A stretch of DNA of 56,750 bases from Pseudoalteromonas prydzensis (GCF_011050055.1 NZ_DRGM01000173.1:1-56750); one strand, 5' to 3'. Counted from the stretch's first letter, positions 26,801 to 33,717 are shown. The notes: a model not told the origin generated them from the sequence alone. Numbers and translations: made by a program.

Positions 26801-28555
26801 GAACTTCAAACAATTGACTATCCAGATAATTCAGGCGATGTGACTTATGAGCGAGACAATAATGGTAATGTTAAAACGTTAACTGCGGGTAATGTAATTC
26901 ATCGCTACGAGTATAATAACCAAAACCTGTTGGAAGAAGAGCAGCTATACATTGGCACTCAATTACCATTAACGTTGAAGTATACCTATAATGACCTACA
27001 GCAGAACAGTCATTTAAGTTACCCTGATGGCACGGTTGTAAACTTCAAGCCTAATAGTTTCGGTGAACCAACAGAAGCCCAAACTTATAAGGGCACAACC
27101 GTTGCATTAAGCTTTGCCAAAAGTGCTACATATTATGCAAATGGTTTGTTGAACTCATTTACATATGGTAACGGCGTAAAACATGAAACAACAATACATA
27201 GCGATAGCTTACTACCTAAGCAGCTAAAAGATACAGGCCCAAGTGGCAGTAATCTACCTAGTACTGTTATGTCATTGACTTATGATTACGATAATAATGC
27301 AAACGTAACTTCAATTAATGATGGGCAAAACAGCGCATATAGTTTAACGGATTTACAGTATGATGGCCTAGACCGTTTAACCAGTACCACAGGAGGCTCA
27401 GGAATTGGTTCAAGTAGCTTACGTTATGACGGTTTTGGCAATATCACCTACTACCAGAGTAAAGGTAAAACACTTGATTACACGTATGACTACGCTAAAA
27501 ACCGTTTATCTAAAGTAACAGGCGTAAGTGGTCGTTATGGCTCTATTCGGTATGATGACCGCGGAAATATAGAATATAATGGTGCATACAGTTTAGATTT
27601 TAATGCGGCCAACCAACTTACCACTGCAAAAGGCAATAGTTATCTCTACGATGGCCATAACCGCCGAGTAAAACAAACTGATGGCAATGGCACCAGTTAT
27701 TCAATGTATAGCCAAGATGGCATGCTGCTATATAGAGAAAAAGGAAACATCATAACAGGCAACGGTACAAACTATATTTACTTAGGTAAAAAACTGATTG
27801 CCAAGTACGGTAACGTTACACCGCAAAGTGTAGATGAAAGTCGTCAACACAGCCGCCCATTTGGTGAAACAATAGAAGCACCTAAAGATGATGTAGGGTA
27901 CACAGGGCATAAATTCGACACCGATTTAGGGTTGAGTTATATGCAGGCACGATACTATGATCCAGTCATAGGTCGTTTCTACTCGAATGATCCGGTTGAT
28001 TTCTCGGGACACCAAGCAAGCGGAAATGCAGTGCATGGTTTTAATCGTTATGCATATGCTAATAATAATCCACATAAATTTATTGACCCCAGTGGTGAAG
28101 AGCCAATTGGCATAAATGTAGGCGGTGGTTTCACTTTCTTTGGTAAAGGTAGTGCCAGTTCAATGATATTGTTTGACTCTGATACTTTAGAGTTGGCTTA
28201 TGTCGCAAATAATGAGCTAGGAGGCGGTGCAGGTAAAGGAGTTGGCCTATTCTGGAACGCAGTTTGGACAAGTGATGATGTGACTATCGATGATTTTGGT
28301 GGGTATGGTTTAGCATTGAGTGGTTCAGGTTCAATTGTAAATGGCTCTATAGGTTTACCAGCATCACACCATGGTGTCGATGCCGCGCGAGATATATTTA
28401 ATGGAAAGCGAGAGCCTACCGAAGGCATTATAAGAGAGTTCGGTTTATCCTTAGGGGTAGGCGCAGAAGCAGGAATAACAGGCACCTATGGAGAAGTTTA
28501 TAAAACAGATGTATTAGCCGATATAGTTACCGGAGTTAGAGCTTGGTTTGAGTAG
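23804..28555 (+). CDS. Large Sec-exported RHS/YD-repeat protein
   Basis: About 1583 residues. The signal peptide (KIFKYVILFTLTLIISSPAY) indicates Sec export; no PAAR or VgrG-linked domain is present, so it is not a typical type VI cargo. An N-terminal domain (ENINPLNGQLSYESVDMIIP) leads into many YD repeats (TYDGLSRV, SYDNLGEL, QYDGLDRL, RYDGFGN) and the RHS core (RPFGETIE, GYTGHKFDTDLGLSYMQARY, IGRFYSNDP, NNPHKFIDPSGE). RHS proteins form a hollow beta-shell that encloses a C-terminal tip. The final 150 residues are the variable tip: glycine-rich, not recognised. I chose ATG 23804, with GAGGA 11 nt upstream, over ATG 23786. Confidence 0.9.
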   Translation: MKIFKYVILFTLTLIISSPAYTLTAEDYKGASENYSKVDPYKSNGENINPLNGQLSYESVDMIIPGSNGMDILISRSFSQNERVWGYNGQIGSMSNWRLEVPRIIIPTVPYGITRGWDLPPDKAEYDKLIDKTATTRTGICNDPYPGDGRASTRNSGGIKIAKKYWSGMTLKIPGQAAQQLFKNTDMRRYPSKKWVTTNDWVASCTNDGNGFIVESPTGISYTIDIVQALYSYVGLKDKFNHTGNTTLFASEVRNIHGTVINYDYETFGKFFMPKNDIGQNASHIRVPYIEQRLTKIRRNDDTNILIDYYTTLEKIPGTCMPDGTCHDIVVTPASFNERIKSVEVQGGDRVMYGYYANPGDNRYYLNKVLKGNKTWKYKYGEGTPKDKKSYRDEGTEWPVYNGPRLLTEVTLPGGGSIEYTYKVFKKMRNDPYNENMKLQKKVINDGTTNIDTWIFNYEDDRYTSNDGSYNSKDVIKTTIVRGLDKTVQLFSDDKSFDHGRLLQETTKSFDTSKTFSVTKEVEYTYGLVANIGDFTFLDFPEEVSDSLTSKVKLTKQVITQDGNDYITKYISHDLYGKPTKVQETFNERSKFTKLSYHNETENSWLLGLPTTIQVSDTDSNYLTVSETIYHNDSTSEGAYAGLGLPYEQREFGRWVKRFTEYDSKGNLAREEYNIAKTTGEGNQFTSYSRYKRGIARTVSVPARNAAGEISKSLTVDNNGRVTKEIDFNGVTTKFSYAYGGSLQGINYAEDSITGNDWYDTLYTWDFTTATSPKRIIEYCNLNKNSNRCDNTSVHSITETYDGLMRLKTLEETDGDKTRSKNYKYDKNGKQIFESYWSSSNGISTTYDGLSRVLKVAKSGLGEANYAYLQGNKIQLTDAENNTTTTTYQAFGSPSYERAIEIKSPESVTTTIEIDVFGLTHSIAQEGLTKAGAFKTITENRYYDEHKQLCLTTRPDVRNTLYKHNALGKLVWSKAGVTNTKCSATQPVLSTSFSYDNLGELQTIDYPDNSGDVTYERDNNGNVKTLTAGNVIHRYEYNNQNLLEEEQLYIGTQLPLTLKYTYNDLQQNSHLSYPDGTVVNFKPNSFGEPTEAQTYKGTTVALSFAKSATYYANGLLNSFTYGNGVKHETTIHSDSLLPKQLKDTGPSGSNLPSTVMSLTYDYDNNANVTSINDGQNSAYSLTDLQYDGLDRLTSTTGGSGIGSSSLRYDGFGNITYYQSKGKTLDYTYDYAKNRLSKVTGVSGRYGSIRYDDRGNIEYNGAYSLDFNAANQLTTAKGNSYLYDGHNRRVKQTDGNGTSYSMYSQDGMLLYREKGNIITGNGTNYIYLGKKLIAKYGNVTPQSVDESRQHSRPFGETIEAPKDDVGYTGHKFDTDLGLSYMQARYYDPVIGRFYSNDPVDFSGHQASGNAVHGFNRYAYANNNPHKFIDPSGEEPIGINVGGGFTFFGKGSASSMILFDSDTLELAYVANNELGGGAGKGVGLFWNAVWTSDDVTIDDFGGYGLALSGSGSIVNGSIGLPASHHGVDAARDIFNGKREPTEGIIREFGLSLGVGAEAGITGTYGEVYKTDVLADIVTGVRAWFE

Positions 28556-28563
28556 GGGGTTTA

Positions 28564-28953
28564 ATGATAGTTTTTTTAATAATAAGTTTGATCATAGCAG
28601 ATTATTTATTTTTCGGTGTTTTGGCTCTTCTTGTAACCAGAAACCGAATAAATACTAATTTTGAAAAGTTGATCAGATGTGCTGGTTGTTTTACTTATAA
28701 CAACCAAGGAAAAATTAATTATTTCTCAGGTTCATTTTCTAAAGTGGGCTTTAAGAATAAAGAAATTATTATTGGTATTACGAAGCTGTCATACCATAAA
28801 AAACTTTCTGGTATTAAAGCAATTGAAGTCAAAAATTATTTGGTATGGAAATGCTTAGTAATTAATTTAGACAGTGGTGAAAGTACTAAGATATTTTGTG
28901 ATGCAAAACAAATTAAAGAGCTTGGAAGCTATTTAGATAATTTAATAGTTTAG
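28564..28953 (+). CDS. Membrane-anchored small protein, candidate partner of the RHS protein
   Basis: 129 residues. One N-terminal membrane segment (VFLIISLIIADYLFFGVLALL) is followed by a basic linker and a cytoplasmic beta-rich domain of about 95 residues (YFSGSFSKVGFKNKEIIIGI, KLSGIKAIEVKNYLVWKCLV). No family is recognised. It starts 8 bp after the RHS stop with GGGGG as ribosome site, the usual place of immunity genes for polymorphic toxins. That role is inferred from position only. A terminator follows. Confidence 0.65.
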   Translation: MIVFLIISLIIADYLFFGVLALLVTRNRINTNFEKLIRCAGCFTYNNQGKINYFSGSFSKVGFKNKEIIIGITKLSYHKKLSGIKAIEVKNYLVWKCLVINLDSGESTKIFCDAKQIKELGSYLDNLIV

Positions 28954-28968
28954 TTACGATTTTGAGTT

Positions 28969-29020
28969 CAAAGCCTCGCTCTGTGTTTACCTGAAGGTTG
29001 CACTCGCGGGGCTTTGTTTT
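28969..29020 (+). terminator. Terminator after the RHS-partner gene
   Basis: Arms CAAAGCCTCGC (28969-28979) and GCGGGGCTTTG (29006-29016) pair with one G-U-type mismatch around a 26-base loop, and TTTT follows. It ends the lipoprotein-to-RHS transcript. Confidence 0.65.
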
Positions 29021-29078
29021 ATGGCTCTGGTGGCTTGGGTTTGTTTTCAAGGCAAGAGAAATAATAGAAAAATAATAG

Positions 29079-29099
29079 GGTTAGGTCTTTCTTCTTGCC
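29079..29099 (+). repeat. Left inverted repeat of the RAYT element
   Basis: The reverse complement matches 29980-30000 at 19 of 21 positions. The core AGGTCTTTCTT is shared. Confidence 0.75.
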
Positions 29100-29158
29100 T
29101 TTTTGTTGGTTGCGGCTAATTTTTAGATATTAATTTATACAAATTGATAGGTGAAAAG

Positions 29159-29998
29159 ATGGCTAGGCCTCTCAGATTAGAGTTTGCGGGTGCGTTATAT
29201 CACATAACTTCGCGGGGCAATGAAAGAAAACCTATTTATTTAGATGAATCAGATTTTGAGGGGTTTTTAAAAATCCTAGGAGATGTATGTGAACGTTATA
29301 ACTGGGTGATCCATTCTTTTTGCTTAATGACCAATCATTACCATTTATTAGTCGAAACACCTGATGCCAATTTAAGCAAAGGGATGCGGCAATTAAATGG
29401 TGTATATACGCAATGGTTTAATAGAAAACAGCGACGTGTGGGGCATTTATTCCAAGGACGATATAAGGCAATTTTGGTTGATAAGGATGCATATTTATTA
29501 GAGCTAAACAGGTATATTGTTTTAAACCCAATTAGAGCGAAAATGGCCGATAGCCTATCGGAGTGGCCTTGGAGTAGCTGGAATTATGTAATGGGTCAAG
29601 AGCCGATTCCCCAATGGCTTGCGGTAGATAAAATGTTACTGCAATTTGCAAAGTATAAAACAATAGCCAGACGTAAATTTGCGCAGTTTGTAGAGCAAGG
29701 AAAAGGGGTGGATCCTTGGGGAAATATTTCAAATCAGGTGTTTTTAGGTAGTGCTGAGTTTGTAAAGGAGCATTTAGAATTACTTAAAGAGCAGGAAGGC
29801 GATTTATCGGAAGTACCTCAAAAGCAAAGGCGCAGAGCAGCGTTATCATTAACAGAATATGCTCAACAGTGTAGTAATCGTAATGATGCCATAAGAGCTG
29901 CTTATGCATCCAGTGGGTACACGTTGAAAGAGGTTGGCGATTATTTTCAGCTGCATTATTCTCGAGTAAGCAAGATAGTGGCAAAAAGAAAGACCTGA
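29159..29998 (+). CDS. REP-associated tyrosine transposase (RAYT, Y1_Tnp family)
   Basis: About 279 residues from ATG 29159, which follows AGGTG; a TTG at 29144 is less likely. The start ARPLRLEFAGALYHITSRGN, the HUH pair in NHYHLLVE, the conserved GHLFQGRYKA and the tyrosine region YLLELNRYIVLNPIRA identify a single-strand-cutting transposase of the IS200-like RAYT group. The C-terminal part (ALSLTEYAQQ, YTLKEVGDYFQLHYSRVSKI) is a helix-turn-helix. RAYTs cut palindromic REP DNA and are usually single-copy genes. The gene looks intact. A remnant of another copy is at 32069-32137. Confidence 0.9.
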   Translation: MARPLRLEFAGALYHITSRGNERKPIYLDESDFEGFLKILGDVCERYNWVIHSFCLMTNHYHLLVETPDANLSKGMRQLNGVYTQWFNRKQRRVGHLFQGRYKAILVDKDAYLLELNRYIVLNPIRAKMADSLSEWPWSSWNYVMGQEPIPQWLAVDKMLLQFAKYKTIARRKFAQFVEQGKGVDPWGNISNQVFLGSAEFVKEHLELLKEQEGDLSEVPQKQRRRAALSLTEYAQQCSNRNDAIRAAYASSGYTLKEVGDYFQLHYSRVSKIVAKRKT

Positions 29999-30000
29999 CC
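29980..30000 (-). repeat. Right inverted repeat of the RAYT element
   Basis: It ends in AAAGACCTGACC and overlaps the last six codons and the TGA of the transposase. It differs from the left arm at two bases. Confidence 0.75.
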
Positions 30001-30281
30001 ATTGCGGTTTGGAGTATGAAAAAATAGCTCTTCAGCTGTGGTAATAGATCACAGAACTATTGCTAAACCTGTTTTGTAGTTTGTGAAACCATCTATCAGC
30101 GCACTGTGAATTTCTGCAAATTACTTTATTTAAATTGTGAAGAACAGCTTAAATAGTAAATACAGTTTAATAATTAATTTATGGTATTGATTTATTAGGA
30201 ACATTTAATGCTTTAAAGTTGAAATTTCTCTTTGTGTATGTAAATATTCGCTTAATAAATTATATTAATATGGAATTTACC

Positions 30282-30620
30282 ATGGAACGGTATTTGTTAC
30301 CTTTTCTGTTTCTTTTTTCAAGTTTCGTCTTTGCAGGCTCTGATACATCGACTACTAAGATAAAACAATTATATGTGAACGCCTATTGGGTAATGGCAGA
30401 AGTAGAAGTTGATATTATTGGTGGTCGGAATAATTTACCTTCTGAATGTAGAAACTCTCCGTTTGTAGCTATTACCCCCACTGATGCTGGCTATGACATT
30501 ATTACGACTACATTAATGATGGCTTATGCTGCAAACAAAACAGTTAGATTTTGGGTCGAAGGCTGTTCGGGTCAAAATCGACAACAGATTAAAATCATTA
30601 GTGTAAGAGTTTATGGCTAA
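30282..30620 (+). CDS. Small secreted cysteine protein, type A copy 2
   Basis: About 112 residues from ATG 30282, with GGAA seven bases upstream; an in-frame ATG at 30270 and a longer frame from 30219 would only extend the signal peptide. The signal peptide (RYLLPFLFLFSSFVFAG) precedes KIKQLYVNAYWVMAEVEV, SECRNS, AITPTDAGYDIITTTLMMAY and VEGCSGQN. It matches type A copy 1 along its full mature length, and the DNA is also visibly similar, so the duplication is not ancient. It is followed 3 bp later by a type B gene, the same order as in the first block. Confidence 0.75.
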   Translation: MERYLLPFLFLFSSFVFAGSDTSTTKIKQLYVNAYWVMAEVEVDIIGGRNNLPSECRNSPFVAITPTDAGYDIITTTLMMAYAANKTVRFWVEGCSGQNRQQIKIISVRVYG

Positions 30621-30623
30621 GTT

Positions 30624-30980
30624 ATGTTAAAAAAAACAATCCTTTTTAGTTTCTTAATTGCTGCTTTTTCTTCGAGTGCAAAAAACCTCAATTGTTCTGC
30701 GACAGTTTTAGATGTTCAAGTAGACAAAACAGGGCGTGTTTATGCTTATCTCAAAGGTATAGCTAGGGATGCATATTTATGTGATTTGACCCCTGAAAAT
30801 GGAGAAAATGAAGTAGAGTTTTGTAAGACTGTTTACAGTACTTTATTGGTTGCGATGACCACTAAAAATAATGTCATGCTTTGGTTTAACAAAAATACTA
30901 ACGAAGAGTGTGCTAAAAGTAGCTGGGCTAATTTATACAGTGATCATGGATTTTATCATCTTAGATTGCAGAGTTATTAA
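30624..30980 (+). CDS. Small secreted cysteine protein, type B copy 2
   Basis: 118 residues with a signal peptide (about 1-19, ending SSAK). Four Cys at NLNCSA, YLCDLTP, EFCKTVY and EECAKSSW match copy 1, as do FCKxxYSxLLxA, NVxxWF and DHGFYHLRL near the end. It starts 3 bp after the type A copy 2 stop, with a weak ribosome site, so it is probably translated by coupling. Function unknown. Confidence 0.75.
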   Translation: MLKKTILFSFLIAAFSSSAKNLNCSATVLDVQVDKTGRVYAYLKGIARDAYLCDLTPENGENEVEFCKTVYSTLLVAMTTKNNVMLWFNKNTNEECAKSSWANLYSDHGFYHLRLQSY

Positions 30981-30985
30981 TTAAA

Positions 30986-31060
30986 TTTGCTATATTCTCC
31001 TATCCTCTTGGTGAACCATTAGATAAGTAATGCAGGACAGGCACAAATTTTTTGCAGTAG
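30986..31060 (+). pseudogene. Remnant of a type C gene
   Basis: Conceptual translation gives AIFSYPLGEPLDK, a stop, then CRTGTNFL. This mirrors the end of the type C protein (AMFS, GEPLSNWC, NKNFL): the Trp codon has become TAA and Cys is kept. It lies between B2 and the D-like gene, exactly where C should be in a duplicated A-B-C-D block. The match is short, so confidence is limited. Confidence 0.4.
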
Positions 31061-31143
31061 GTTAATTGACTCTGCAGATTAATTTTTACACTTGATGGTA
31101 GTTTATTATACATAAACAGCAGTTTTTTTGATGAAGCATGCTG

Positions 31144-31213
31144 TTATTTAAGTTTTAAATGGAATTTTTGAAATGAAGTTATTTAAGTTTTAAATGGAAT
31201 TTTTGAAATGAAG
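31144..31213 (+). repeat. 35-bp tandem duplication covering a gene start
   Basis: Two exact 35-base units (31144-31178 and 31179-31213, beginning TTATTTAAGTTTTAAATGG) plus seven bases of a third. Each unit carries GAAATGAAG. The second ATG (31208) opens the gene; the first (31173) gives only MKLFKF before a stop. Confidence 0.95.
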
Positions 31214-31552
31214 TTATTTATAAAAGCTTTAGTTTTTTTATTGTTATTTAATAGTCATAGTAGCTTTTCAGGGGACTGGTTATCGAAGCAAAAAATATCA
31301 ACGGTTTCATTTGAAACTGGTGGCTTTTATCTTTACTCCAAAGAACCATGGAATAATGCTAATAATTGCTCACATACAGATGCTATTGTTCTCCAGTCTA
31401 ATGATGCCAACTATGATAAAGCTTATTCACTATTATTAATGGCTTTTGCGGCTGGTAAATCAGTACAGGGTTATTCTGACGGCTGTGTTACTCATGATGG
31501 TCGTACATATAACTCAATTCGTGGTTCTAAGTACTTACTTGTAACAGATTGA
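31208..31552 (+). CDS. Small secreted cysteine protein, D-like
   Basis: 114 residues with a signal peptide (about 1-21, ending SSFSG). The mature part starts DWLSKQKISTV and contains NNCSHTDAIVL, a helix YDKAYSLLLMAFAAGKSV and the second Cys in SDGCVTHDG. It has the same position in the second block as the type D gene in the first and the same outline (WL, I.T, Cys, LL.A..AG, Cys), but has diverged strongly. Its start region lies in the 35-bp tandem duplication, and its ribosome site is weak (TTGAA). Confidence 0.7.
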   Translation: MKLFIKALVFLLLFNSHSSFSGDWLSKQKISTVSFETGGFYLYSKEPWNNANNCSHTDAIVLQSNDANYDKAYSLLLMAFAAGKSVQGYSDGCVTHDGRTYNSIRGSKYLLVTD

Positions 31553-31674
31553 CTTTAAATCACTCTCCAGGCTCTTAAATTGATCAAAGTAAAATTATAT
31601 TTCTATCTATGGCGTAAGTAGGTGTGGGTACATACTTTATCTCTTTTTAAATAACAAATGCTTAGGTGCTGGTT

Positions 31675-31995
31675 ATGCAAGAAATTTATTCAAAAATATT
31701 ATTTGCTATTGTATTTATTGCATCGGTTAATGTCAGCGCCGCTGTAGAATTTCAAGGGCAAGTAACAGGTATTTTTGCTGAAGGTGGCATAGTAAGAGCT
31801 ACTATCTGCAGCTCTGCAAGTAATTGTAAGAGCTTTTGGCTAAAACCTGAAAATGATTATTCTAATACTATTTTTGCAATGTTATTAAGCGCTAAAATTT
31901 CAAAAAATGATGTATGGATTCAAGGCTATGATAATCCTGTATCGGAATGGCCGTATAATGGTGCTTATAAATTCGCATCCCTACATTTAAGATAA
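31675..31995 (+). CDS. Small secreted protein, same superfamily, single copy
   Basis: About 106 residues from ATG 31675, with AGG eight bases upstream; a GTG at 31666 is possible. Signal peptide to about NVSAA. The mature part (FQGQVTGIFAEGGIVRATI, SNCKSFWLKP, IFAMLLSAKISKNDVWI) shows the same strand-Cys-helix-strand order as its neighbours. The two Cys are close together (ICSSASNC) and the usual late Cys is absent. Function unknown. Confidence 0.65.
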   Translation: MQEIYSKILFAIVFIASVNVSAAVEFQGQVTGIFAEGGIVRATICSSASNCKSFWLKPENDYSNTIFAMLLSAKISKNDVWIQGYDNPVSEWPYNGAYKFASLHLR

Positions 31996-32068
31996 TAGAT
32001 TAAATCAGCAGGGTAGGCTCCTTTTATCTACAGTCTGAGTGTGAAAAGACTGCTTTGAACTGTTAAAT

Positions 32069-32137
32069 CCATTGAAATTAGAGTTTATGGATGCTTTATA
32101 TCACGTAGCTTTATGCAATGAATGGAAGTTCATTATA
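32069..32137 (+). pseudogene. Remnant of a RAYT transposase N terminus
   Basis: Conceptual translation gives PLKLEFMDALYH, then CNEWKFII, matching PLRLEFAGALYH and GNERKPIY of the intact RAYT at 29159. The match ends after about 23 codons. It shows that a second RAYT once inserted or was copied here and decayed. Confidence 0.6.
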
Positions 32138-32170
32138 GTGAGTAATCAGGTTTTATTTTTATAGAAATAG

Positions 32171-32416
32171 ATGAAAAAAGTTTTATTATTATGTGTATTT
32201 TTACCGTTAAAGTCTTTTGCAATCGAGTGTCACTACGATTCAGTAGAGGCGATACAAGTACATAAAACAACTGTTTTAGCGTATTTTAAAAAAGATGGCG
32301 TTAGTATTTGGAAGTATATTGGCCCGCACAGCAATGCTGCAACTAGTTCATATCAATCTTTATTACAGCAAGCCATAGCAACCAAAATCTATGATTTTAA
32401 TATATCTAGCAGATGA
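32171..32416 (+). CDS. Short, probably truncated member of the small secreted family
   Basis: 81 residues with a signal peptide ending in SFAI. The mature part (ECHYDSVEAIQVHKTTVLAY, KYIGPHS, SSYQSLLQQAIATKI) follows the family outline up to the central helix and then stops, so the second-Cys half is missing. Only one Cys remains. It may be a decaying copy. The ATG directly follows an AAATAG stretch with little ribosome-site character. Confidence 0.5.
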   Translation: MKKVLLLCVFLPLKSFAIECHYDSVEAIQVHKTTVLAYFKKDGVSIWKYIGPHSNAATSSYQSLLQQAIATKIYDFNISSR

Positions 32417-32521
32417 TTACGATTTTTTAAAAACTCATTACAATAATGAACCAGAAATGCTTAGGCTTTATAAATAAAGTTAATAGTAGAATAATTAAAA
32501 ATTTTTAAGGATAAAGATATT

Positions 32522-32869
32522 ATGAAGTTAAAAATATTATTGGCAGCGCTTATTTTATCAAGTAATACCGCGTTTGCTGCACATACCTGTGGAGGAAAAA
32601 TAACAACAGTTGATATTGGAAGTAATGGAGCATTGCACATTACCGTGGATACAATCGGAGTAGGTAACTTAGTATGTAGTATAAGTAGAAAAGTAGGTAC
32701 GATAGAGGTTGATACATGCAAAGCTCTTCATAGTATGGTTTTGGCTGCTTCTATGGCAAACAAAAATGTTACTTTGTGGTTTAACAAAGATGATAATAAA
32801 GATTGTAGAAAAGGTGAATGGATTGACTTGCAGGACCACGGCTTTTATTTTTTACGTATCTCGAGTTGA
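32522..32869 (+). CDS. Small secreted cysteine protein, type B copy 3
   Basis: 115 residues with a signal peptide ending in AFAA. Four Cys (HTCGGK, LVCSIS, DTCKAL, KDCRKGEW) and the tail DHGFYFLRIS identify a third type B protein; NVTLWF is shared with copies 1 and 2. AAGGA precedes the ATG at good spacing. It has no type A partner beside it, so it seems to have been copied singly. Confidence 0.75.
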   Translation: MKLKILLAALILSSNTAFAAHTCGGKITTVDIGSNGALHITVDTIGVGNLVCSISRKVGTIEVDTCKALHSMVLAASMANKNVTLWFNKDDNKDCRKGEWIDLQDHGFYFLRISS

Positions 32870-32946
32870 TTAATTTGTTTAATAGCATGCTCGCTTTGTG
32901 ACGAAGTAGTTTTAAATAGAGTGATATGTTTGTTGTACTGCTACAA

Positions 32947-32985
32947 ACTCATCAGCCAAAGGAGCTTTACCTTAGACTGATGAGT
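32947..32985. terminator. Hairpin between convergent small secreted genes
   Basis: Perfect 9-bp arms ACTCATCAG (32947-32955) and CTGATGAGT (32977-32985) around a 21-base loop, between type B copy 3 and the convergent gene. There is no T run, so it is a weak or factor-aided terminator. Confidence 0.5.
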
Positions 32986-32998
32986 ACTTACCAACTAA

Positions 32999-33325
32999 TT
33001 AGATTTTGTTTAGCGTTGCAAAGCTAAAGGTAGGAAAGTCAGAAAAACAACCAGATTCCCAAAAAGTTACACTTTTTCCTGTGGAATGAGCCGTTAGCAA
33101 TATTGATAAAATAGCCTTCCCGCTTGGATCTGTTGTGCCATCCCAACGAAAGGAATTGTCATTAGATGGGCAGTTACTTTTTATTGGTTCTTCTACGTAA
33201 ACGAAACAAGCGTTAGTTTGTTTATGGCAGCCCATTTTATGAATCTTTGTTGTTAAGGTGTTAGCCTTTGCCGAAAGAGTAAAAAATAATAAGATTAATA
33301 AAGAGAAGATCTTTATTTTATGCAT
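32999..33325 (-). CDS. Small secreted cysteine protein in inverted orientation
   Basis: 108 residues with a signal peptide (about 1-21, ending AKAN). Four Cys (KMGCHK, NACFVYV, SNCPSND, ESGCFSDF) and the segment GKAILSILLTAHSTGKSVTFW place it in the same superfamily: helix with LL.A, GK.V, then a Cys. It is the only member on the minus strand and marks the right edge of the island. AGGAAA precedes the ATG, so it has its own transcript. Confidence 0.72.
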   Translation of the reverse strand: MHKIKIFSLLILLFFTLSAKANTLTTKIHKMGCHKQTNACFVYVEEPIKSNCPSNDNSFRWDGTTDPSGKAILSILLTAHSTGKSVTFWESGCFSDFPTFSFATLNKI

Positions 33326-33717
33326 TATATTTCCTATTTGTGGTTATGTTTAGTTATTTTATTTGATATTAACGTCGAATTAAATATCAATACCTACTGA
33401 GAGAAGTTGCGTATATTTTCATATATTAAAGTATTTATCTGTTTTAGGGAAACTGAAAAATAGTTGAAAAACCATGCAGCTCAGATAATACGTATGTGCT
33501 TAACTTTTTCGTTTTTTTGAGTTCAATTAATACCCAGTCTGATTTTGTTCGATTATTGCTCTCTTTTACTACCACTCTATAAAAATTACCCTGTTACTTG
33601 TAACTTATACGAGTTCAAGTGATAGGGTTTTAATACGTATTTGTTTTAATTTAACTTTTTAGTGGCATGTTTTTAGCAACAGACTTGTTACTAGGCTTAA
33701 TTAAGTAAGGAACGCAC
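33326..33717. other. 392-bp AT-rich intergenic region at the island edge
   Basis: It holds an imperfect hairpin at about 33362-33390 (TTGATATT and AATATCAA arms) just upstream of the minus-strand gene. No reading frame, tRNA or clear attachment site was found. AAGGAA near 33708 is the ribosome site of the next gene. Confidence 0.5.

Larger units (their letters stand above)
29079..30000 (+). mobile_element. RAYT element bounded by 21-bp imperfect inverted repeats
   Basis: Left end 29079-29099 (GGTTAGGTCTTTCTTCTTGC plus C) and right end 29980-30000 (its complement with two changes) enclose one transposase gene. The right repeat includes the last codons and the stop of the gene. No clear target duplication is visible. 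The element sits between the two copies of the small-gene block. Confidence 0.7.

Noticed and set aside
23804..28555. Type VI secretion RHS effector
   Set aside because: There is a Sec signal peptide and no PAAR domain, VgrG or EagR-type chaperone gene nearby, so type VI delivery is not supported.
21200..33700. Prophage or integrative element
   Set aside because: No integrase, phage structural or replication gene, tRNA target or direct repeats at the edges were found; the only mobility gene is the RAYT.
33326..33717. Hidden further copy of the small secreted genes
   Set aside because: Reading through both strands by eye gave no signal peptide, Cys pattern or family helix.
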